In this document: positions 1 to 9,167 of the stretch, piece by piece
How positions within the stretch are numbered: the first letter of the stretch is position 1
How the letters are laid out: the number at the start of each line of letters is the position of its first letter
Assembly (NCBI RefSeq): GCF_001049755.1
Contig: NZ_CVLB01000002.1
Span: 45,625-109,624 of the forward strand
Reading direction: 5' to 3'
DNA: 64,000 nucleotides
DNA from: Brachyspira suanatina
Lineage (GTDB): Bacteria; Spirochaetota; Brachyspiria; Brachyspirales; Brachyspiraceae
Program-made: the position numbers and the translations under genes
Notes under the pieces: model-generated
Databases searched by the model: none
The model's input: the letters and a program-made list of their open reading frames with translations, nothing else
Told to the model about the DNA's origin: nothing

Positions 1-245
1 ATATTTAATATATTATCCAATAAATATTTTAATAAATCAGCACCCAATACAGAAGGAGTCCCGCCTCCAAAATATATTGTTTCTATATATGATTCATAAT
101 TTTGTATTCTTAATTTTAATTCTGATATTAAGCTTTCTGCATATTTTTTATATATTTCTCTATTATTCATATTAACAATAGAATAAAAATTGCAGTAACT
201 GCATTTATATGTGCAAAAAGGGATATGTATATAAAGCCCTGACAT
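1..245 (-). CDS. hemW: HemW-like radical SAM protein, 5' end only
   Basis: The N-terminal 81 codons of a gene that runs off the left edge of the window. The translation begins MSGLYIHIPFCTYKCSYCNF, giving the CxxxCxxC cluster-binding cysteines C11, C15 and C18 of radical SAM enzymes, followed by GGGTPS at about residues 60-65. This combination near the N-terminus is typical of the HemW / oxygen-independent coproporphyrinogen III oxidase-like family. HemW members are thought to be haem chaperones rather than true oxidases, and the C-terminal part that would separate the two is outside the window. The start lies 11 bases after the stop of the upstream nuclease-like gene, so the two are probably co-transcribed. 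No clear ribosome binding site is visible. Confidence 0.8.
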   Translation of the reverse strand, partial: MSGLYIHIPFCTYKCSYCNFYSIVNMNNREIYKKYAESLISELKLRIQNYESYIETIYFGGGTPSVLGADLLKYLLDNILN

Positions 246-256
246 AAAAAATAATA

Positions 257-1540
257 TTAAAAACTTTGATCTTTCAAATAATTATAAAGATTTATTATAA
301 TACTGCCTATTTCTTTATAATCATCATTTTGTCCTATTAGAAAATAATAAACATATAAATAATCATCTGGTTCAGGATCATTTTTTCCTTCTCTAAGTTC
401 ATATTTACCAAATATTTTTATTATTTCCTCTTTCATTGTTATTTCATTCAATTTATTTATAATATTGCTGCTATTTGAAAATATAGTAAGATAGCATGTT
501 TTTTTACTTATAAATAATTTAATTGTAAGATTATTATTTATATTGATAATAATAGGAGTTGAATTTGCATCTTTGTTATTTATAATATTTCCTTTAAATA
601 TTTCCTCATCTAAATATCTGCAGTTTTCATTTTGCAAGCCATTATCTTTTAAATATTTAATAGTATTATTGATAATTTCTATCTGCTCTTTTATAGGGCT
701 TAATTGTATTTTTCTTGATTTAATTAAATAAGCAGAATCTGAAAATAATTTTGAGCACTCTTCAATATCATCTATTTTATTTAATGATTCATAAATTCCA
801 TTTTCACTAAAAAATTTTTCTATTACAGTATTTTTTTCCATATTATTCTCCTGTATTTTATTATTGCTTATATTTCTTTCATTATCTCTCATTTGAATTA
901 AAGCAGAATAAACTGATATATATTTATCATCTTTCAAAAATGGATATTCAACAAAAATGTTATCTATAAAATCAGATATATCATTATGAGATAAATAACA
1001 AATCCTATTGTTTTCTTCTAATTTAGATTTTAATTCATCACTCAATGAATGTGACTTTTGACCATATTTACTTAAAAATACAATAAATAATTTATTTTCA
1101 TTTACATAATTGTTTTCAAGTCTGTCATTATAATAATCTTCTAATTGATTTTCTAATTCATTTGCATTAATTTTATTTTCTATGATAATTTCAAAATCAT
1201 CATTATATATTAGTAAGTCAATTCTTCTTCCGTATTTTGTCATTACTTCAGTATCAACATTAATATCATTATTTATACTAATATCATTATGTTTTAATTT
1301 CTCTTTAATAATATAATTAGAAAAATCTTTTGCTAAATTAATTTCTTTATTATCAATAATAAAATCAATTTTAAGCATCTCAGCCAACAATTTACTGTTA
1401 TCAACTTCATTGCCAGAACATACTTCTATAATATTAAATTTAGGTATTCTTTTTTTTCTTTCTTCTTTTAAATGATTAATTATATTATTTTTTTCTTTTA
1501 AAAATACATTAAGTATATTTAACATTTCTATATTTTCCAA
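257..1540 (-). CDS. PD-(D/E)XK nuclease superfamily protein (PDDEXK_4-like)
   Basis: A protein of about 427 residues. The central segment GRRIDLLIYNDDFEIIIENK has the spacing of a PD-(D/E)XK nuclease core: D108, then E121 and K123 on the next strand, followed by a Q and YY in a helix (Q132, Y136-Y137). This resembles the PDDEXK_4 family, often found in accessory or defence contexts; the natural substrate is not known. The frame can start at an ATG at 1561, but an ideal GGAGG at 1546-1550 sits five bases before a TTG at 1540, which I prefer. It precedes the hemW-like gene by 11 bases. The C-terminal 250 residues are Asn/Ile/Lys-rich and show nothing I recognise. Enzyme activity is inferred from motif only. 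Confidence 0.65.
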   Translation of the reverse strand: MENIEMLNILNVFLKEKNNIINHLKEERKKRIPKFNIIEVCSGNEVDNSKLLAEMLKIDFIIDNKEINLAKDFSNYIIKEKLKHNDISINNDINVDTEVMTKYGRRIDLLIYNDDFEIIIENKINANELENQLEDYYNDRLENNYVNENKLFIVFLSKYGQKSHSLSDELKSKLEENNRICYLSHNDISDFIDNIFVEYPFLKDDKYISVYSALIQMRDNERNISNNKIQENNMEKNTVIEKFFSENGIYESLNKIDDIEECSKLFSDSAYLIKSRKIQLSPIKEQIEIINNTIKYLKDNGLQNENCRYLDEEIFKGNIINNKDANSTPIIININNNLTIKLFISKKTCYLTIFSNSSNIINKLNEITMKEEIIKIFGKYELREGKNDPEPDDYLYVYYFLIGQNDDYKEIGSIIINLYNYLKDQSF

Positions 1541-1630
1541 GATAACCTCCGCAGCAATCATTAAAAAGAGATTTTTAATTTTTAAAGAAAATTATAATAG
1601 ATTAATTTATCGGATCTTTATAAAAAACTT

Positions 1631-2485
1631 CTATTTCAAGAAATCTTTTAATGAACTGTATTTCTGAGAATGCATTTTTCTTAATGCTTTTTTCTCTATC
1701 TGTCTTATACGCTCTTTAGTAAAAGAAAACATCTCCCCTACTTCTTTAAGAGTTTTTCTCTCCTGATCTATTCCATATCTTGCATTGATAATCTGTTTTT
1801 CTATATCTGATAAACTTTCAATAGCTGTTTTTAATTCTTCCATAAGCTCTTTATTTATAGCAGTTTCTTCAACATTTTTGGAAGTTTTATCCTCTATTGT
1901 ATCTATAAGCCTATCTTTCATGCCATCATAATTATATTCACCTTCAAGAGAAATATGTTCTGTACTCATAGACATAATATGAAGTATATCATTAGGATCT
2001 TTATTTAATATGGTAGCTAATTCATTAACATCCGGAGTATATCCGCTTTTATAATAATATTGATGCACAGCTCTTTCCAAATCTACTAAATCCATAGCTT
2101 TATTTAAAGGAAGCCTTATTAGTCTTGATTTTTCATTTATGGCCCTTAAAATACTTTGTCTTATCCAATATACAGCATAAGATATAAAGTGATAGCCTTT
2201 ATCCGGATCAAATCTGTCAGCTGCTATTATAAGCCCTAAATTTCCCTCACTTATTAAATCTTCTAATAAAAGTCCGCTGTTTTTATATTGTTTTGCTATT
2301 GTGATAACAAATCTTAAATTGCTTCTAATTAGTTTGGATCTGGCTTCTGCATCTCCTTCCTTTAATCTTTTAGTGAGTTCTATCTCTTCTTCCCTAGTTA
2401 AAAGCTTTTCCTTTTTAGCATCTGCAAAATATAATGATATATTATTCTGTTCTTCCGTATTAGTTTTTAACCTGCTTTCTGACAT
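1631..2485 (-). CDS. Short sigma-70 family sigma factor, primary-like
   Basis: About 284 residues holding sigma regions 1.2, 2, 3 and 4 with no region 1.1 or non-conserved insert. Region 2.1-2.2 reads LRFVITIAKQYKNSGLLLED, region 2.3-2.4 contains FISYAVYWIRQSILRAI, and region 4.2 ends TKERIRQIEKKALRKM. These are close to housekeeping-type sigma factors, so recognition of TTGACA/TATAAT promoters is expected, which fits promoters seen elsewhere in the window. The size and domain set recall the short RpoD of Bacteroidetes more than the 600-residue proteobacterial form. An ATG three codons upstream (2494) lies one base after AAGAG; the ATG at 2485 is ten bases from it and is preferred. It follows lpxC by about 58 bases on the same strand. 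Whether it is the main or an alternative sigma cannot be told here. Confidence 0.85.
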   Translation of the reverse strand: MSESRLKTNTEEQNNISLYFADAKKEKLLTREEEIELTKRLKEGDAEARSKLIRSNLRFVITIAKQYKNSGLLLEDLISEGNLGLIIAADRFDPDKGYHFISYAVYWIRQSILRAINEKSRLIRLPLNKAMDLVDLERAVHQYYYKSGYTPDVNELATILNKDPNDILHIMSMSTEHISLEGEYNYDGMKDRLIDTIEDKTSKNVEETAINKELMEELKTAIESLSDIEKQIINARYGIDQERKTLKEVGEMFSFTKERIRQIEKKALRKMHSQKYSSLKDFLK

Positions 2486-2543
2486 ATTTCTCATACTCTT
2501 AAATTAGTTATTAATTATATCATTTTTAATCATTAAATCAAAT

Positions 2544-3836
2544 TCATAAATATCTATTTGCAAGATCATGTACTACGGAATGATTGAAAGAATGAGAAGA
2601 CTTATTAGCGACAATTTTGCCTCTTATAGGTCTGCCTAATATATATAAATCTCCAATTATATCCAAAATTTTATGTCTTACAAACTCATTATCATAATGA
2701 AGTTTAGTATTTATTACTTTTCCATCACAAAGAAGTATATGGCTTCCTATCATACCGCTTCCAGCCATTCCCATTTTTTGAGCATAATCAATATTATCTA
2801 TAGTATTAAATGATCTGGCTCTTCCTACTTCTTCAGTAAATTGATCAAAATTCTCAAATTTATATGTATATTCCTGTACACCTATACTGCCTGCAAAATC
2901 TATACGAAGACTAACTTCAAGCCCGTCATAAGGTGAAAGTATTATATAAGTTTCATTATCATTAACAGTTCCATAAGTTAAAGTCTGATCTATAACTATA
3001 GGCTCTATATAATCATCCTGCTCTACAAAACCAGCCTCTTTCAAAGCATCGCAGAATACTAAAGCTGAACCATCAACATTAGGTACTTCTCCGTCGCATT
3101 TTACTATTAAATTAGTAATACCCATCATATGAAGTGCTGCTAAAAAATGCTCTGTAGTTTTTATATATCTGTTTCCTGATACTAATGCTGTAGAATTAAC
3201 AGCCCCTGATTTATCTTTAGAAAGTATATTATTATGAGACAATTTTATATGAGTATTGGTATTAATATCAATAAAAACTATGCCTGTATTAATTTCTGCA
3301 GGAACTAATGTTAAAGCTGTTTTTCTTCCTTCCATTAAAGCAAAACCGCTTACAACAATACTTTTAGCTATAGTTCTTTGCTTAACCTTATATCCTACAT
3401 TATTATGATGATGATTGGATTCATTTTCTTCATTATCAACAGATTCTGTTTTATTTGTAGTTTCTTTGAATACCTCTTCGCAGCTTGAAAGAAGTTTTGC
3501 TATACTTATAGGCTTTTCTAAAAAGTCATAAGCTCCCATCTTAGTAGCTCTTACAGCTGTTTCAACACCAGCATGCCCACTCATCATTATTACAATGGTA
3601 TTAGGATATTTTTCTTTTATATTAGAAAGTATGTCTAGTCCGTCTACATCAGGAAGCCATACATCTAAAAATACCAAATTTACTTTCTTACTACAAAGTA
3701 TATCTTCAGCCTCTTTATAATTTTTTGCTATATCTACTCCGTAGCCTTCATCTTCTAAAATATTCTGACAGGTAGTCAGTATATCTTCTTCGTCATCTAT
3801 TATTAATATATTTTGTTTAGTTGTTACTGTTTGCAT
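2544..3836 (-). CDS. lpxC: Receiver domain-LpxC fusion (UDP-3-O-acyl-GlcNAc deacetylase)
   Basis: A 430-residue protein in one uninterrupted frame. Residues about 8-125 are an NtrC-type receiver domain: acidic pair near D14-D15, phosphoacceptor D58 in FLDVWLPDVDG, S86, and K108 in FLEKP. A polar linker with three histidines (about 130-150) leads to a complete LpxC domain, the zinc deacetylase committing to lipid A synthesis. TTEH gives catalytic E229 and zinc ligand H230; EFVRHKILDIIGD gives H388 and D392; KSSHSFN gives H415. The loop usually written GGSxDNA is altered (GMAGSGMIGSH). The frame extends to a TTG at 3851, but GGAAG lies eight bases before the ATG at 3836. LpxC is normally about 300 residues with no receiver, so phosphorylation-controlled lipid A synthesis is a reasonable inference, untested. 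The sigma factor gene follows. Confidence 0.92.
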   Translation of the reverse strand: MQTVTTKQNILIIDDEEDILTTCQNILEDEGYGVDIAKNYKEAEDILCSKKVNLVFLDVWLPDVDGLDILSNIKEKYPNTIVIMMSGHAGVETAVRATKMGAYDFLEKPISIAKLLSSCEEVFKETTNKTESVDNEENESNHHHNNVGYKVKQRTIAKSIVVSGFALMEGRKTALTLVPAEINTGIVFIDINTNTHIKLSHNNILSKDKSGAVNSTALVSGNRYIKTTEHFLAALHMMGITNLIVKCDGEVPNVDGSALVFCDALKEAGFVEQDDYIEPIVIDQTLTYGTVNDNETYIILSPYDGLEVSLRIDFAGSIGVQEYTYKFENFDQFTEEVGRARSFNTIDNIDYAQKMGMAGSGMIGSHILLCDGKVINTKLHYDNEFVRHKILDIIGDLYILGRPIRGKIVANKSSHSFNHSVVHDLANRYL

Positions 3837-4075
3837 ATTAAAGTCTTCCAATTTATAAATATAGTATATTAATGATATAAAATCAATATCTTGTTATATA
3901 TTATCGTAAAATAATGATTATTTTCTTTAAATATTCTGATTCTTTATTAATATAACCTTACAAATAAACAAATAGTTAACAAAATTGCAAATTAATATAC
4001 AAAAAATATTGTTTTTTTTATACTATAAATGTACAATATAGGACATTAATAATTATTATTTTAAGGAATATTAAA

Positions 4076-6169
4076 GTGAAAGATTTGCTTATTGAAATAT
4101 TAGTAGAAGAAATACCTGCAGATTTTGCATATCCTGCCAGTGTAAGTTTTAAAAAAATAATAGAAAACACATTAAAAAACAATGGTATTAATTTCAGTTC
4201 TGTTAATTCATACACTACCCCTAGAAGATTAGCTATTTTAGCAGAAAATATAGAAGAAAAATCAAAAGATGAAGTCATAGAGTTTAGAGGCCCTTTATTT
4301 GAAAGCGCTTTTAAAGATGGAGCTCCTACAAAAGCTGGAGAAGGATTCTTGAAATCTCATAATATTGATGCTAATTCAATAAAAAATATAGATGAAAATG
4401 AATCATTTGATAAGCCATATATAAAAGAAGTAAATGGAAAAAAATACATATTTGTAAAAAAAGAGAAAAAAGGTATAGAAACAAAAAAACTATTTGAAGA
4501 AAAATTAGAAAGTATTGTTTCAAGTATAGATTTCAAAAAGAAAATGAGATGGGGAAATAAAGATTTTGCTTTTGTACGCCCTATAAGAAATGTACTAGCA
4601 TTATTCGGAAATGAAATCATAAAAACTTCAGTTGCTGGAATAGAAACTAATAATAAAGTAACAGGACATAGACTTCTTTCACCTGAATTTAAAGAAATTA
4701 ATAATCCTAAAGACTATGAAAAAATCTTATTAGAAAAAAATGTTATAGTTTCAAGAGAAAAAAGATTAGAAAACATTATAAATCAATTAGAAAATATTGA
4801 AAAAGAACATGGATATGAGGCTGTTTCAAAGAAAAAAGTATCTGAAATAGTTGTGGATTTGGTAGAAGAGCCTTACTTACTTACTGCTGAATTTGATTCT
4901 AAATTCTTAGAAGTTCCTAAAGAAGTTTTAACTAGTGAAATGATTGAACATCAAAAGTACTTCCCATTATGTAAAAAAGACGGTACTTTAACTAATTTAT
5001 TTGTAATAACAGCAAATCAGCCTAAAACTCCTCAAATAATAGCAGGAAATATAAGAGTATTAACAGCAAGACTTTCAGACGGAAGATTCTTATACCAAGA
5101 AGATATCAAAAAAGGCATGGACGAGATGAATGAAAGACTCGAAATGCTTATGTTTAGAAAAGAGCTTGGAAGCGTTGCTGATAAAGTAAAAAGACTTGAG
5201 AAAAACTCAGAACTTTTAATAAAACTTTTAGGCTATGAAAAAGATAAAGAAAATATACTTAAAGCTATTAAATATATGAAATCAGATTTAGTAAGTAATA
5301 TGGTTTATAATTTCCCAGAGCTTCAAGGTATAATGGGAGGATATTTTGCTAAATCTATGAATCTTAATGATGATGTTGCTTTAGCTATTAATGAGCAGTA
5401 CAGACCTTTATTCGCTGCTGATGAAATACCTTCTAATGATACAGGTAAGGCTATAGCTATACTTGATAAAATGGATAATATAGCAGCAGGTTTCTATGTA
5501 GGAGATATACCAACAGGTTCTCAAGATCCTAATGCTTTAAGAAGACAGGCTTTAGGTATTATTAATATACTTACAAGGTCTAAAAAGCATGTTAATCTTA
5601 AAAAATTAATAGAAGATGCTATCAACTCTATGCCTAAAGATGCTAAAAATAATAAAAGCGAAGATTTAGTAAAAGATATATTTGAGTTCTTTAAATCTCG
5701 TTTTGAAAATGATATTGACTTTGCTAAAGACTCTGTTGCGGGCGTGCTTTCTACTGGTATAGATGATATGTATGATGCTTACTTAAAAATAGAAGCTATT
5801 GATGCATTCAGAAAGAAAAATGAAGAGTTATTCTCTAATCTTTTATTAGTATTCAAAAGAATTAAAAATATGATTAAATCTGCTAAAGATGTAAATTTAG
5901 ATGAATCATTATTAAAAGAAGAGGCAGAAAAATCTCTATACAATACATATAAAGAAAAATTAAATGAAGTTAATAAGCTTATGGAAAATAGAGAATATGA
6001 AAAAACATTTGCTTTATTAGCTAGTCTTTATGAACCATTAGATAAATTTTTCAAAGATATTATGGTAAATGTAGATGATGAGAAAATTAAAAATAACCGT
6101 ATAGCTTTACTTTCTTCAGTTGATAAAATTTTCAAAAATATGCTTGATTTCTCTAGTTTGGTAAAATAA
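4076..6169 (+). CDS. glyS: Glycyl-tRNA synthetase beta subunit
   Basis: A 697-residue protein, full length for the beta subunit of the two-subunit bacterial glycyl-tRNA synthetase, which binds tRNA-Gly and is needed for charging by the alpha subunit. Family signatures are visible: LLIEILVEEIPADF at the N-terminus, TTPRRLAIL at about 47-55, SDGRFLYQED near residue 336, and the ALRRQALGI segment in the C-terminal half. The start is a GTG with AAGGA eight bases upstream. The usual partner glyQ is not next to it: lpxC lies divergently upstream and a terminator follows, so the alpha subunit must be encoded elsewhere. Confidence 0.96.
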   Translation: MKDLLIEILVEEIPADFAYPASVSFKKIIENTLKNNGINFSSVNSYTTPRRLAILAENIEEKSKDEVIEFRGPLFESAFKDGAPTKAGEGFLKSHNIDANSIKNIDENESFDKPYIKEVNGKKYIFVKKEKKGIETKKLFEEKLESIVSSIDFKKKMRWGNKDFAFVRPIRNVLALFGNEIIKTSVAGIETNNKVTGHRLLSPEFKEINNPKDYEKILLEKNVIVSREKRLENIINQLENIEKEHGYEAVSKKKVSEIVVDLVEEPYLLTAEFDSKFLEVPKEVLTSEMIEHQKYFPLCKKDGTLTNLFVITANQPKTPQIIAGNIRVLTARLSDGRFLYQEDIKKGMDEMNERLEMLMFRKELGSVADKVKRLEKNSELLIKLLGYEKDKENILKAIKYMKSDLVSNMVYNFPELQGIMGGYFAKSMNLNDDVALAINEQYRPLFAADEIPSNDTGKAIAILDKMDNIAAGFYVGDIPTGSQDPNALRRQALGIINILTRSKKHVNLKKLIEDAINSMPKDAKNNKSEDLVKDIFEFFKSRFENDIDFAKDSVAGVLSTGIDDMYDAYLKIEAIDAFRKKNEELFSNLLLVFKRIKNMIKSAKDVNLDESLLKEEAEKSLYNTYKEKLNEVNKLMENREYEKTFALLASLYEPLDKFFKDIMVNVDDEKIKNNRIALLSSVDKIFKNMLDFSSLVK

Positions 6170-6188
6170 TAAATTAATAATATTTAAT

Positions 6189-6224
6189 AAGCACTTTCAT
6201 TTTAATATGAGAGTGCTTTTTTAT
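6189..6224 (+). terminator. Rho-independent terminator after glyS
   Basis: Ten-base stem (GCACTTTCAT paired with ATGAGAGTGC, one G-T pair) with a six-base loop and a run of T, starting about 20 bases after the glyS stop. Confidence 0.85.
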
Positions 6225-6340
6225 TATCAACTTTTTCAAAAAACAACATAATATGTAAAAAATGTCTTACAAATAAAATACGACTATATTATATACTATG
6301 CTATTTATATAATAATTTTACAAAACTTCTAATTATATAA

Positions 6341-6369
6341 TTGTAAAATTTCTTATAACTTTATATTAT
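6341..6369 (+). promoter_or_regulatory. Candidate sigma-70 promoter
   Basis: TTGTAA and TATTAT separated by 17 bases, 27 bases before the lipoprotein start codon. The surrounding DNA is so A/T-rich that chance matches are likely. Confidence 0.35.
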
Positions 6370-6395
6370 ATAATCAATACAAAAAAGGAGAAAAA

Positions 6396-7139
6396 ATGAG
6401 AAAAATTATACCTATAGTATTATTTATATCTGTTTTAATATTTTCATGTTCAAAGACAGATACAACATCAAATCAAACTGGAAAAGCTGAGGCAGGCACT
6501 ATGGATATAGACTTTCAGGCCGTATTTGGAGAAAAAGCTAATGATGATAATAATTTAATGCAAAACTCATATTTAAAAGTTTCAGGAACTTACGGCAATA
6601 TTGATGCTAAAGTGGATGCTGCTACAGGAGCTTCAACACCTGCAGGAGCTACTAAATCTTGGGATTCATATAGATACGAGAATAAGCAATATGCAAATAA
6701 TAAAATAGAAAGAGGATTCGGATTCTTTGTACTTTACGGAGTATCACCTGCTAAAACTTATAATTTTGATGGTATGACTGGAACAGGAAAATCTCAAAAA
6801 GTATTGAATGGAACTAACGGCCCTATAATTACAGGAACAGGAGTTACTAAAGATGAAACAGGAGTAATAACTATAAGATATGCTCATGCAGGGGGACCTA
6901 CTGTTTATCCTTGGGTTTATGAATTAAAATCTGATACTAATGGAATATTTAAAATAGGTTACGGTTCAGATAATAACAAAGTAAGTACTTCTCAAATTTC
7001 TAATGATATGAATTTTGCTGATATTCAAATGGTTACTGATAAAGCTAAAGACGGCATACCTTATTGGCAGGGTGATTTGCAGGGTACTTTTGAAAATGAT
7101 ACTTTAACTTTGAAAGGTACTTTAAAAGAAGTTAAATAA
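6396..7139 (+). CDS. Putative lipoprotein, function unknown
   Basis: 247 residues. A lipoprotein signal peptide is clear: MRKIIPIVLFISVLIFSC with the lipidated cysteine at 18, followed by a polar Ser/Thr/Asn-rich tether. The mature part is Gly-, Thr- and Lys-rich, with no catalytic motif I recognise; its spacing of short strands suggests a beta-rich outer-membrane or periplasmic domain. A good AAGGAG precedes the ATG. It stands alone between two terminators, so it is probably a single-gene transcript. It could be a surface-exposed spirochaete lipoprotein, but nothing in the sequence proves location beyond the lipobox. Confidence 0.75.
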   Translation: MRKIIPIVLFISVLIFSCSKTDTTSNQTGKAEAGTMDIDFQAVFGEKANDDNNLMQNSYLKVSGTYGNIDAKVDAATGASTPAGATKSWDSYRYENKQYANNKIERGFGFFVLYGVSPAKTYNFDGMTGTGKSQKVLNGTNGPIITGTGVTKDETGVITIRYAHAGGPTVYPWVYELKSDTNGIFKIGYGSDNNKVSTSQISNDMNFADIQMVTDKAKDGIPYWQGDLQGTFENDTLTLKGTLKEVK

Positions 7140-7158
7140 AAAATTAAATATATTTTAT

Positions 7159-7187
7159 AAGAGGCTTTATTATAAGCCTCTTTTTTT
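7159..7187 (+). terminator. Rho-independent terminator
   Basis: Perfect stem GAGGCTT / AAGCCTC, extended to nine pairs by flanking A/T, six-base loop, followed by seven T, 20 bases after the lipoprotein stop. Confidence 0.88.
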
Positions 7188-7480
7188 ATAAAAAATTAAT
7201 TTTTAATAAAGTTATATTTATTATTTAACTAGTAATATATAATTTATAGATATATGTTATAAATGAGCTTTTTTATTTTATAAATTCATTATAATCTTTA
7301 TATCTAAAAAATATAATTTAAAATTATTGCGGTATTGAATTAAAAAATTATATAGTCTAAAATGATAATATATAATTTTTTTAATTTTTAATAAAAATTT
7401 TTTTATCGTTGATTTTTATTTTATTATACTATGTAGTTTGGAAAAATTTGATATCAGATTTTTACCAAATTATAAAGATT
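7188..7480. other. A/T-rich spacer upstream of the phosphatase
   Basis: Nearly 300 bases of very A/T-rich DNA with no convincing gene. An ATA start at 7409 opens a frame in phase with the phosphatase, but the encoded 28 residues precede a normal lipoprotein signal and look untranslated. Presumably it holds the phosphatase promoter; no single match stands out. Confidence 0.5.
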
Positions 7481-7492
7481 GGAGAAAAATCT

Positions 7493-9085
7493 ATGGTTCG
7501 ATTATTACCTGTCCTTCTTTTAGCCGTATTTTTTATAGGATGCGGTCAGCTAGATTACGCTAATTCAGAAAATTCTATAAAAGCAAAAAATGTTATAATT
7601 CTAATTGCTGATGGACAAAGCACTGATGTAATTACATATTCAAGATGGATTAATGGAGGAGAATCATTAGCCATAGATGAAATGTTAAGCGGAGCAGTGA
7701 GAACCCATAATGCTGATTCTCCTATAGCTGATTCTGCACCTGCCGGTACAGCTATAGCTACTGGGTATAAATCATCTTATAAGCAGTTTATAGGTATTCT
7801 TCCAGATGAGGCTATACTTCCTAATTCTTCAATACCTACAGAAGCCAGAAGTCCTATAGCAAATGTATTAGAGGCAGCACAGCTTCTTGATAAAGCTACA
7901 GGAATTGTTGCTACCGCAGAAATTATGCATGCAACTCCGGCAGCGTTTTCGGCTCATGATATCACTAGAAAAGACTATGATGATTTAAGCGAACAGCAAA
8001 TATTTCAGGACATAGATGTTATACTTGGAGGCGGATATAAGTTTTTTACTAAAGAAGGCAGAAAAGATGGAAAGGATTTGATATCTGAAATTACTAATTT
8101 AGGTTATTCTATAATCAGAACTTCTGATGAATTAAATTCTTTCACAGGCGATAGGGTTATAGGACTTTTTGCAGATGCAGATTTGGCATATGATATAGAC
8201 AGAAATGAAACATCTCAGCCTTCATTGGCTCAAATGACTTCAAAGGCTATAGAGATACTTTCTAAAAATAAAAATGGTTTCTTTTTAATGGTAGAAGCTT
8301 CAAAAGTAGATTGGGCTGCTCATGCCAATGATCCAGTAGGATTAGTATCCGATACTTTAGCTTATGATGCTGCTGTAAAAGTTGCATTGGATTTTGCTAA
8401 AAAAGATAATAATACTATGGTTATAGCTGTAACAGACCATGGAAACAGTGGTTTTTCTATGGGAAATTATGACACATCTTTAAATTATCAACAAATACGA
8501 TTAGAAAGCCTTATAGATCCTATAAAAAAAGCTTCACGTTCTTCTGAATATATAGCTAGAAAAATAGAAGCTGGCGAAGATATAAGAGAAACTATGTCTA
8601 AATATTATTCTATTAATGATATGACAGCGGCAGAAGTAAATTCTCTTACAGGAAAAACAGGCGATGATTTACATTATGCTATAGGGCCAATATTAGCAAA
8701 AAGAGCATATTTAGGATTCACTTCTCATGGACATACCGGAGAAGATGTTCCTTTATATACTTATTTACCTAATAATAAAAGAATTACAGGTCTTATAGAT
8801 AATACTGATATAGCTAAAAATATTGCTAAAGCTATGGGAATAAATTTAGATGAAGCTTCCAAAAAATTATTTATGAGTGAAGATGAAATAAAAAAAGCAG
8901 GTGCTGAGCTAACATCTGACGGTCAAATTCTTACTATACATATGAAAGATAAAACTGCTCAAATGATGAAAAACAGAAATATAATTATTGTAGATGGAGA
9001 GAAAAAAACTTTAGAGGGAGTTGTAGTTTATAATGAGTCTAAATGGTATTTCCCTGCTGAGGTATTAGATATATTAAATAAGTAA
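7493..9085 (+). CDS. Alkaline phosphatase family lipoprotein
   Basis: 530 residues from the ATG at 7493, which has GGAG eight bases upstream and starts a lipoprotein signal peptide (MVRLLPVLLLAVFFIGC, lipidated C17). The alkaline phosphatase fold is marked by NVIILIADGQS near residue 35-43 (metal-binding D40), IADSAPAGTAIATGYKS with nucleophile S81, MVEASKVDWAAHAND, AVTDHGNSGF and SHGHTGEDVPLY, the last three supplying further metal ligands. The enzyme should release phosphate from monoesters outside the inner membrane; substrate range is unknown. The frame runs 28 codons further upstream, but that extension lacks a ribosome binding site and would bury the signal peptide. The two residues after the nucleophile (A-P) differ from the classical DSAAT of PhoA. 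Confidence 0.92.
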   Translation: MVRLLPVLLLAVFFIGCGQLDYANSENSIKAKNVIILIADGQSTDVITYSRWINGGESLAIDEMLSGAVRTHNADSPIADSAPAGTAIATGYKSSYKQFIGILPDEAILPNSSIPTEARSPIANVLEAAQLLDKATGIVATAEIMHATPAAFSAHDITRKDYDDLSEQQIFQDIDVILGGGYKFFTKEGRKDGKDLISEITNLGYSIIRTSDELNSFTGDRVIGLFADADLAYDIDRNETSQPSLAQMTSKAIEILSKNKNGFFLMVEASKVDWAAHANDPVGLVSDTLAYDAAVKVALDFAKKDNNTMVIAVTDHGNSGFSMGNYDTSLNYQQIRLESLIDPIKKASRSSEYIARKIEAGEDIRETMSKYYSINDMTAAEVNSLTGKTGDDLHYAIGPILAKRAYLGFTSHGHTGEDVPLYTYLPNNKRITGLIDNTDIAKNIAKAMGINLDEASKKLFMSEDEIKKAGAELTSDGQILTIHMKDKTAQMMKNRNIIIVDGEKKTLEGVVVYNESKWYFPAEVLDILNK

Positions 9086-9103
9086 TTTTATTTTTTATAT
9101 TTA

Positions 9104-9138
9104 TAAGCGGAGCTGTTTTTTGCAGCTTCGCTTTTTAT
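9104..9138 (+). terminator. Rho-independent terminator after the phosphatase
   Basis: Stem AAGCGGAGCTG / CAGCTTCGCTT with one G-T pair, T-rich loop, followed by a T run. Confidence 0.85.
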
Positions 9139-9167
9139 TTTTAACAATTTTTATTAAAAGGTATTCT

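Noticed and set aside
7409..7492. Longer N-terminus of the alkaline phosphatase
   Set aside because: It lacks a ribosome binding site and would place a lipoprotein signal peptide internally.
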